From a virus: DNA of 27,012 bases. Positions 21,300 to 27,012 of the stretch are shown in pieces. A program made the position numbers and the translations under genes. The stretch lies in the IMG/VR virus record IMGVR_UViG_3300024346_000423, positions 1 to 27,012 of that record; one strand, 5' to 3'. The notes beneath the pieces were generated by a model. That model searched no databases. It had not been told where the DNA came from and saw only the letters and a program-made list of their open reading frames with translations. Positions within the stretch are counted from its first letter, which is position 1; every line of letters begins with the position of its first letter.

Positions 21300-22353
21300 G
21301 AATGATATCCCCAGCTGTTCCAAATTTTATAATGCCATCTTCAATGTATATAGAAGTTTTAAATACATGACGTAAACTCAGTCGTTGACTGAATATTTTT
21401 TGTTTATTCATATAGCTAATGTCGTTTGTCGAATTTACAATGTACTTTTTTTGCCACGTTTTATTATCTATATAATTATGGTATACTGGATTAGTACTCA
21501 TATATTCAAAACTAAACGTCATCATTGCCGCATCATAAAAGAATCTAAAAATTTTATTTTGTGTAATAGCATCTTCTATTTTAGCGGCAGTACTCCAATA
21601 CCATGGTCGAAACAAATCATCTTGGACACCAGTTAATGAATTTGCAGTCCACCAAAATAATTGATTAATGGAACATATCTCAAACGGTGCTTTACTAGCT
21701 AATGTTTCCATGGTATGTAAGTATAACGCTGATCCTTTAACTTTTGATATAAGAGGAATGATTTCTCTCCATGGCGCCATCAAATCTAAATCTGGTTGCA
21801 TAGCAGAAAATCGTAGAGTGTCGCTGGATCCAATACAATAATCTCCCATGTCACCGGTCACTAACATCACATCGTCATCGTTCATCAATGATACATAATC
21901 CAATGGAATCAACGGAATATTAGGTAGTATACTTTTATAAAATAATTCGGGGTATTCTGTTATACTGGTACTAGTTAATGCTACTTTAAATTTACCCTGC
22001 TCTAGGTATTCTTTATACTTGCTGTGTTTTTGCAAAGATATTAATGCAGAAACACTATCAATACCGCCACTATATGTAACTACAATTGTTCTTCCATTTG
22101 CAATAGTAAACACATTATCTGCAATACTATCTAATACAGAATAATATCGATCTTCCCAATCGTTTGTTAAATTTGTCAATAAAAACTTAGGATCTTGCAA
22201 TATGTTCCGGCATGGAATCTCAAGTACATTATCTAACATATTAAAACGATCAACAGGAAATTCAAAATTACCCACAACATTTCTGAAGCTACCGCGCACA
22301 GGCATATTTAGGTAATCTAAATTACTCCAATTAATCCACAGGTATTCTTTCAT
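21286..22353 (-). CDS. PP-loop ATP-pyrophosphatase protein, asparagine-synthase-like (355 aa)
   Basis: A PP-loop, VVTYSGGIDSVSAL, with the SGGxDS core at residues 95-100 after a beta strand, binds ATP and activates a substrate as its adenylate in this superfamily (asparagine synthetase C-domain, GuaA, QueC, TilS and others). There is no N-terminal Cys2 glutaminase domain. Residues 1-88 are unique and aromatic-rich (MKEYLWINWSNLDYLNMP). VTGDMGDYCIGSSDTLRFS (part of about 168-190) may form the substrate side, and FRPWYWSTAAKIEDAI lies toward the C-terminus. Its start overlaps the previous gene's stop (ATGA), so the two PP-loop proteins are made together and may be partners. The substrate is unknown. 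I rate the superfamily call high and any specific enzyme name low. Confidence 0.75.
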   Translation of the reverse strand: MKEYLWINWSNLDYLNMPVRGSFRNVVGNFEFPVDRFNMLDNVLEIPCRNILQDPKFLLTNLTNDWEDRYYSVLDSIADNVFTIANGRTIVVTYSGGIDSVSALISLQKHSKYKEYLEQGKFKVALTSTSITEYPELFYKSILPNIPLIPLDYVSLMNDDDVMLVTGDMGDYCIGSSDTLRFSAMQPDLDLMAPWREIIPLISKVKGSALYLHTMETLASKAPFEICSINQLFWWTANSLTGVQDDLFRPWYWSTAAKIEDAITQNKIFRFFYDAAMMTFSFEYMSTNPVYHNYIDNKTWQKKYIVNSTNDISYMNKQKIFSQRLSLRHVFKTSIYIEDGIIKFGTAGDIIHGNS

Positions 22354-23432
22354 TTTATATATTCGTCTTTTGGAGGTTTTCGTGTAGCAACTAAACTATG
22401 AGTATGTGGTTTAGTAACATACTCAATTAGATCTGGTATAGTAGTAACTACAACTTGTCCTAATGTTTTGCCGGCCGCGGCCACATCTATATGTCTTTGA
22501 AAAATAAGTTCTTTTCCTGAATTAAAATTCTTACCCTGTAGTTGCTCAAATCCAGTATACTTACGTGCTGGAATCATTTCAGGCCATTCTCGTTGAGTCA
22601 TCAATGGCTTATATAACATATGAAATAATCGCCACCACATCCGAACCTGCGGATGCCATCTGACATATACTTCATATACAATATCTTGTACTGCTAAAAA
22701 TTCTGTTACGGTAGGATCGGTGAGATAACTGGCAATTATTTCAGGTGTATACAAATAAAATTTGCTAGTGCCTTCATAACCCATTTCCATCATATGTTGC
22801 ATAATAGGTAACGGTGCTTGCCACCAAACCAGCTTATTTAATGTAGGATCCCAGTCGTAAGTGGGTATTTCTAAATCAGGAGTAACATACTTCCTATATG
22901 GAACCATTACAACATCACCACCAGCCATGATATAACAATAATCAGGGCAAATAAAATCCATAGTAGCACATTGAATAATTGTATGTACTCCGGTTAATCC
23001 ATATTTTGCCGCATACTCGGCACCTTTTGTTTGATAAAATTCGTCTATGTTTAACGGAAATATAATGTATTCGATATTATATTTTTCGCAGAATGCAAAC
23101 GCGGTCTTGATATCGTGATCGTTAACATTGTTGCCTTCTTCATCAAACATGCTTAAAATAACAACTTTAAATGGAATACCTGCTTCTCTAAACGCTAAAC
23201 ATGCCATCTGACTGTCACTGCCGCCGCTGAGTCCAATGCAAATAGGTTTAGTGGCCTTAGATGCAATTAATTTTGCAGTAATAATACATTCTTCTCTGAA
23301 ACGTTTAACTGGGCGGGTAACATAGCCTAGCTGTATTTTATACTGCTTTTCAGGATCCGGGTGGTTATACCATTCATCTCCGAAACCCCATTTAAAATGA
23401 TTGTTTTCGGTGTATTCAAATCTCAAATTCAT
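22350..23432 (-). CDS. PP-loop ATP-pyrophosphatase protein (360 aa)
   Basis: The start at ATG 23432 (MNLRFEYTENN) is preferred to the TTG at 23468, reducing overlap with the upstream gene to 17 bases. The core PICIGLSGGSDSQMACLAF places SGGSDS at residues 69-74, followed by a strand and helix (FKVVILSM, HDIKTAFAFCEKYNIEYIIF), the Rossmann-like layout of PP-loop synthetases. The C-terminal half has many Trp and Met residues (WDPTLNKLVWWQAPLP, VRMWWRLFHMLYKPLM), and the end is basic. A glutamine-hydrolysing domain is absent. It could be an amide or thio-forming adenylating enzyme. Pairing with a second PP-loop gene, a dioxygenase and an acetyltransferase suggests a biosynthetic pathway. Confidence 0.75.
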   Translation of the reverse strand: MNLRFEYTENNHFKWGFGDEWYNHPDPEKQYKIQLGYVTRPVKRFREECIITAKLIASKATKPICIGLSGGSDSQMACLAFREAGIPFKVVILSMFDEEGNNVNDHDIKTAFAFCEKYNIEYIIFPLNIDEFYQTKGAEYAAKYGLTGVHTIIQCATMDFICPDYCYIMAGGDVVMVPYRKYVTPDLEIPTYDWDPTLNKLVWWQAPLPIMQHMMEMGYEGTSKFYLYTPEIIASYLTDPTVTEFLAVQDIVYEVYVRWHPQVRMWWRLFHMLYKPLMTQREWPEMIPARKYTGFEQLQGKNFNSGKELIFQRHIDVAAAGKTLGQVVVTTIPDLIEYVTKPHTHSLVATRKPPKDEYIK

Positions 23433-23949
23433 AATGTCTATTCCACCACTGTGTGTTTTTAAAACCAACTGATCTAATTGGCCGTTTTAAGTCTAACTGT
23501 AAATCCCATATGAGGTAAGATAAAAAAGTATTGCAATTATAATTTAATAACTCAAATTTTTCAATAGGATATTTTTTAACTGAATAAAGTAAGTCACTGT
23601 AATCAACAGCCGGACAACTGTCCACAACATGTACCTTGTTACCAAACCATTGACCATTATACAAACGGTCGCTGATAAATGCGGCACGCTCTTCAATATT
23701 AGTTATATCTTTTGCCCCACTGTATATAGTACGACATTGTTGCACATCTAATGTTTCTTGGTCTGTGACTTCTGCCACAAGCCAGTTTTTATGCTGGGTA
23801 TTATAACATGCAAACCAGGAATGCGTTCCACCTATATACCCTTTAAAATGCCAGGCCTTGGCATGCAAGTAATAAGACTTGGTCTTATCTAAAATTAAGC
23901 CTGGATCTTCACTGATATCACATTCTCGCCAATCTTTAAACAGTTGCAT
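23416..23949 (-). CDS. Small protein with possible permuted papain-like Cys/His pair (177 aa)
   Basis: ATG 23949 (MQLFKDWRECDISED) is chosen over an upstream ATG at 24030, which would overlap the dioxygenase by 95 bases and add an unrelated segment. An AAAGAAG stretch touches the start. Visible features are GYIGGTHSWFACY (His43) early and, about 95 residues later, NYNCNTFLSYLIW (Cys139). A His in a beta strand followed later by an NCxxF helix is the order in circularly permuted papain-like families (LRAT, PPPDE/DeSI, YiiX-type). These act as thiol peptidases, amidases or acyltransferases. The match is by pattern only. No signal peptide is present, so it should be cytoplasmic. It overlaps the dioxygenase stop by 14 bases and the PP-loop start by 17, deep within the operon. 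Confidence 0.6.
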   Translation of the reverse strand: MQLFKDWRECDISEDPGLILDKTKSYYLHAKAWHFKGYIGGTHSWFACYNTQHKNWLVAEVTDQETLDVQQCRTIYSGAKDITNIEERAAFISDRLYNGQWFGNKVHVVDSCPAVDYSDLLYSVKKYPIEKFELLNYNCNTFLSYLIWDLQLDLKRPIRSVGFKNTQWWNRHYEFEI

Positions 23950-24781
23950 CTTCTTTATTAAATTTATTATAAGGACTGGCAGGAGTTTGTTCCATTTCGT
24001 AATAGTTAATATGCTGACGATCGTAAGCACCTTGCCAGTTTTTTAAATCCTTGTCCCAATCTCCACAAGGAGCAGGATCATGTAACATATAATTATAGTG
24101 GTCTTCGCCTGCTACCATTACAGTGCTTTCTGGACTTAGATTTAAAATGGGTTTACATTCAGTAGACGCAAAAATCATACCCATAGCCACTCTTGGGGTG
24201 GTTGCTTGATTATCTGCGCTACCGTGTATAGTATAAGGACTATGCAACATAACATGCCCGGCCGGCACCTTAGTTTTAATACGTTCTTTTGGGACATCAA
24301 TATCTACAGTTTGTCCCCTCATTAATAAATTAGTACTTGTTTTAACATCTTTATGTCTGTGCTGGAATACTCGATGGCTACCTTTGACATACTCTAAACT
24401 TCCGTGTTCTTCAGTTACATCACTAAATGCAAACCAAGCAGTAACAGCCAAATGTTTTTTATCAAAATTCCAATAAGTGGCATCTTGATGAAAGCTAACG
24501 TCTTTTTTATCACCGGGATGTTTGACCCAAAATAAGGTATCCCAACAATGTATATTTGGTCCTATTAACTGTGATAGATATTCTATTAATTTTGGGTGCT
24601 TACTAATTTTATCTACAAATGGAAATAATACATTACTTTTGCAACGATAATCACTTTTCATTAGTTTGATATTTTCTTCAGCATCCATAACCAGTTTGCA
24701 AAATTCAGAGGCCTCTTCTCGAGACATGACTTCTAGTGGCCCTAATACACCGTTTAGTTCAAATTCTTCTTTTAATGTCAT
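23936..24781 (-). CDS. Phytanoyl-CoA dioxygenase-family Fe(II)/2-oxoglutarate oxygenase (281 aa)
   Basis: The metal site is readable: FHQDATYW gives His98-x-Asp100, and IHGSADN gives the distal His186. Arg197 in TTPRVAM is placed to bind 2-oxoglutarate. The HxD acid is present, which argues for hydroxylation; related SyrB2-type halogenases replace the Asp with Gly or Ala. LEYVKGSHR (130-137) and AGHVMLHSPYTIHGS are standard PhyH-family landmarks. Length is typical. Its ATG overlaps the acetyltransferase stop (ATGA), so expression is coupled. Phage members of this family occur in marine T4-like genomes, mostly without known substrates. Here the neighbours suggest hydroxylation of an amino-acid-, sugar- or lipid-derived small molecule, but this is inference. 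Confidence 0.88.
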   Translation of the reverse strand: MTLKEEFELNGVLGPLEVMSREEASEFCKLVMDAEENIKLMKSDYRCKSNVLFPFVDKISKHPKLIEYLSQLIGPNIHCWDTLFWVKHPGDKKDVSFHQDATYWNFDKKHLAVTAWFAFSDVTEEHGSLEYVKGSHRVFQHRHKDVKTSTNLLMRGQTVDIDVPKERIKTKVPAGHVMLHSPYTIHGSADNQATTPRVAMGMIFASTECKPILNLSPESTVMVAGEDHYNYMLHDPAPCGDWDKDLKNWQGAYDRQHINYYEMEQTPASPYNKFNKEDATV

Positions 24782-25233
24782 AGTGTTTTTTCCATTCTTA
24801 AAAAATCAGGCTTCATCCCAACTGCTTCACAACTGGCTTGTCTTATAACGTTATCAACATGCACATGACTAGCCAGACGCTTACTACCTTCGTTTTTAAC
24901 AACGTTTTCGAAATGCTTATGAAGCATCATATATATTCCACGACGACGGTAGTTATCGTCGATACAACTTAATACAATCCATGCAGTTTTATAAGTGTCT
25001 TCTTGTGTATCATATACAATTGCACCTACCACCGTGTTGTCAATGACAGCATAAACTGCTTTACTGTTATTAGTTCCAAATATAAAGGAGGCAGAATGTC
25101 CGTTTTCTATTAACGCCGCATAATTTCGTAGAAAAAACGGAGTAACAATACTTCCGCCAATTTTCTTAGCCCAGCTGATAGTAACATCAGCGCCTGTTTT
25201 ATCTTTTTCTGTTGCGATAACTGTGCTAGTCAT
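24778..25233 (-). CDS. GNAT-family N-acetyltransferase (151 aa)
   Basis: Transfers an acyl group, usually acetyl, from coenzyme A to an amine. The core is seen in AVIDNTVVGAIVYDTQ (beta strands 2-3), WIVLSCIDDNYRRRGIYMMLHKHF, where RRRGIYMML is the R/Q-x-x-G-x-G/A acetyl-CoA pyrophosphate loop (about 96-104), and HVHVDNVIRQASCEAVGMKPD, the usual C-terminal helix and strand in which a residue falls out of alignment with CoA. Length is typical for a single-domain GNAT. It begins one base after the gp46 stop and overlaps the dioxygenase start by four bases. The substrate cannot be told; the context favours small-molecule modification over protein acetylation. Confidence 0.85.
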   Translation of the reverse strand: MTSTVIATEKDKTGADVTISWAKKIGGSIVTPFFLRNYAALIENGHSASFIFGTNNSKAVYAVIDNTVVGAIVYDTQEDTYKTAWIVLSCIDDNYRRRGIYMMLHKHFENVVKNEGSKRLASHVHVDNVIRQASCEAVGMKPDFLRMEKTL

Positions 25234-25234
25234 T

Positions 25235-27010
25235 TTAAGTCTCCACCATGTCTACGTCAATTCCAAACGTAGTAAACCCGTTTTCTTTGGTTACTTGTAG
25301 AATAGTATTTACTCTAGCAATCAACTCGTCTCTGTGACTAATCAAGAATATATTTTTATTTTGCTCTCTGCTCATTTTCTTAAGAACACCCAATGCACTA
25401 TCAACCCCATTAGGATCCATGCCACTATCAACCATTTCATCGATAAACAATAGATTTACAGGAGTATTCAGGCTTTCGTACACATCACGGAAACTCCATG
25501 ATAATCCCAGGATCAGCCTATTACGCTCGCCCCTGCTAAGATTATCAAAGTCAAACTCTTGCCCCAACTGTTCAATAGTAACAGTTAAATCGCTTTGAAA
25601 CTTAACTTCATGCGGTAGTGCTAATTTCTCTAAGTAATATTCTAATCGATGATTTAAGTAACTCAGGTTTTGCTCAATGATTTTTCGTCGAATAAAGCTG
25701 TCTTTGTTTGTTAATAGTTTTAACAAAAAGTCCTGGTGTTCAATTAACTTAGTTAAGTCGTTTATTTTATCCCAGTCAAGCTCAGTGAGTGCAGTATCTT
25801 TTAAATGCACAATTTGTTCATGATACGGATCAGTCTCTAATAGTTTATTTTCAAGTTGATTATACGTATTGTCTAATGTTGTTTTATGATTAATTGCCTC
25901 ATCCAACGTAGCATATTTTAGAATAGGACAGTTGCCCAACTCTCCTAACTCTGTAATAGAAGAACTGGCCACTTGCTCTAACGCAGACTCTGATGTTATG
26001 TCTGTAGTAATAATTAATACAGCATCTTCTAAATCACTTAACATGGATTCTTGTTTAGAATCATGTATCCCTTGTCCACATGCATGACATGTATGATCAC
26101 GTGCTTTTAACAGCGCATTTTCTAGTTCTGCTCGTTGAGTAGTTAATCTTTTAATTGCACTTTGATGTGTGCTTACGTCTTTATTAAATCTAGTAATTTT
26201 ACTTTGTTTTTCTTTCCATACAGTTACTAGCTGATGATTGGTCAGTTCCTGGTTAATCTCAATTGCTTCTAGTTCTGCAATTATCTTTTGATAAGTGACA
26301 ATATCTTCTTCACTTTTTCTTAACCAAATACTACTTCTTTTTTCTAAGTCGTCAATTGACGACTTAATTTTATTATTACTTTCTTGTTGAGCTTTCATTC
26401 TGAATTCTTCTTCTTTGAGACTGTCTTTGCTAGACTTCATTAGCTCTTTAAGAATTTCTGCTTTTTCACTAAGCAATGTAATGCCCAGTAACTGCTCAAT
26501 AATAGCACGTTGGTCAGTAGACTTCATACTAAGAAACGGCTCAGTAAAAGTGTTTAATGCTAAAATATGTTTGAACATATCGTAGCTCATACCCAACACT
26601 GACTCGATATGTTGTTGTGTTAGTCTGTTTTCTCCCTGACCTTCATCGGACGCATTGTCAGCAATCTCGCTTTCGTTGACAATGAATTTGAATACGTTAG
26701 GCTTGCGACCTCTTTCAATTCTGTAAGTCGACCCGTTTTTCGAGAAGTCGATAGTAACCAGCATGTTTTTGGAGTTTGTTTTATTAACAAGATTGTCTTT
26801 CCTAATGTTAGTTATAGCTTGACCATACAAGCCATAACAAAGGGCATTAACTAAGGTAGTTTTTCCTGTACCATTCCTACTTCCATCACCTCCCAAGTCT
26901 AGGTTATTGCCTAAAACAAGGGTGAGTCCGTTTTGATCTAGCTGTACTGCTTGAGTGACATTTCCAACACTCATGAAATTTTTAATCGTAATATTTTTTA
27001 CTGTGATCAT
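25235..27010 (-). CDS. 46: Recombination endonuclease subunit gp46, SbcC/Rad50-like (591 aa)
   Basis: The ATPase half of the gp46/gp47 (Rad50/Mre11-type) complex, which resects DNA ends for recombination-dependent replication and degrades host DNA. Motifs in order: IKNFMSVGN at the N-terminus; Walker A DGSRNGTGKTT (about 42-52); long coiled coils; a zinc hook, CHAC at about residue 307; return coiled coil; the ABC signature LSRGERNRLILG (about 489); Walker B NLLFIDEMVDSGMD (about 518-530); and the switch His in IFLISHRDEL (about 555). It is slightly longer than T4 gp46 (560 aa). The start is two bases from the window edge, so its ribosome site is outside. The N-terminus fits the family. It is the first visible gene of the unit that continues into the accessory operon. 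gp47 is not in the window. Confidence 0.96.
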   Translation of the reverse strand: MITVKNITIKNFMSVGNVTQAVQLDQNGLTLVLGNNLDLGGDGSRNGTGKTTLVNALCYGLYGQAITNIRKDNLVNKTNSKNMLVTIDFSKNGSTYRIERGRKPNVFKFIVNESEIADNASDEGQGENRLTQQHIESVLGMSYDMFKHILALNTFTEPFLSMKSTDQRAIIEQLLGITLLSEKAEILKELMKSSKDSLKEEEFRMKAQQESNNKIKSSIDDLEKRSSIWLRKSEEDIVTYQKIIAELEAIEINQELTNHQLVTVWKEKQSKITRFNKDVSTHQSAIKRLTTQRAELENALLKARDHTCHACGQGIHDSKQESMLSDLEDAVLIITTDITSESALEQVASSSITELGELGNCPILKYATLDEAINHKTTLDNTYNQLENKLLETDPYHEQIVHLKDTALTELDWDKINDLTKLIEHQDFLLKLLTNKDSFIRRKIIEQNLSYLNHRLEYYLEKLALPHEVKFQSDLTVTIEQLGQEFDFDNLSRGERNRLILGLSWSFRDVYESLNTPVNLLFIDEMVDSGMDPNGVDSALGVLKKMSREQNKNIFLISHRDELIARVNTILQVTKENGFTTFGIDVDMVET

Positions 27011-27012
27011 AG

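Noticed and set aside
23433-23468. TTG start adding 12 residues, including SGGID, before the first PP-loop gene
   Set aside because: The SGGID is not followed by a PP-loop strand/helix context; ATG 23432 reduces overlap and fits the homologous region. The similarity to the true SGGSDS is chance.
23950-24030. 27-residue hydrophobic N-terminus of the Cys/His protein, readable as a signal peptide
   Set aside because: It overlaps the dioxygenase gene by 95 bases in another frame; ATG 23949 is more likely, so no export signal is claimed.
23936-24781. Dioxygenase as a SyrB2-type halogenase
   Set aside because: The HxD acid (Asp100) is intact, whereas halogenases of this fold have Gly or Ala there.

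Overview
The window is a late-gene and accessory segment of a T4-like myovirus (tailed dsDNA phage). The identification rests on recognisable T4-type proteins in T4-type order: recombination subunit gp46, baseplate/tail assembly proteins gp26 and gp51, a tape measure, portal gp20, a small prohead protein, an acidic gp67-like core protein, protease gp21, scaffold gp22 and major capsid gp23. Sequences close to the T4 late promoter TATAAATA stand in front of structural units. The collagen-free, repeat-rich, Asn/Thr/Ser/Ala/Gly-dominated fibres are typical of marine T4-like phages. The host cannot be named from this sequence; a marine or freshwater bacterium is an inference.

Layout, read mostly on the minus strand from right to left. 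(a) 25235-27010 is gp46. (b) 20658-25233 is a tightly packed, start/stop-overlapping accessory operon: a GNAT acetyltransferase, an Fe(II)/2-oxoglutarate dioxygenase, a small protein with a possible permuted papain-like Cys/His pair, two PP-loop ATP-pyrophosphatase proteins and one unrecognised protein. It looks like a small-molecule or polymer-tailoring cassette, but its product is unknown. (c) 20184-20609 is a GIY-YIG-like nuclease. (d) 19716-20183 is 468 bases of non-coding DNA rich in short hairpins. (e) 18631-19715, on the plus strand, holds gp26 and gp51. gp51 has no usable start of its own and lies in the -1 frame behind a TTTTTTC slippery heptamer, which suggests a programmed frameshift like that of tail-assembly chaperones G/GT in other phages. 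(f) 16455-18575 is the tape measure, divergent from gp26 with face-to-face late promoters. (g) 10626-16424 is the head module: portal, prohead core, protease, scaffold and capsid, closed by a strong terminator. (h) 1-10497 is a fibre module of five genes, the last running off the left edge. It has its own late promoters, an internal terminator, shared repeat modules and a perfect 9-bp tandem repeat.

How the parts work together: gp20 forms the portal on which the gp22/gp67 core and gp23 shell assemble. gp21 matures the prohead, cutting at L/I-x-E-like sites. gp26/gp51 and the tape measure build the tail, and the fibre genes provide host-contact structures. gp46, with gp47 encoded elsewhere, drives recombination-dependent replication. 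The main points of interest are the gp26-gp51 frameshift, the accessory operon and the structured non-coding region.
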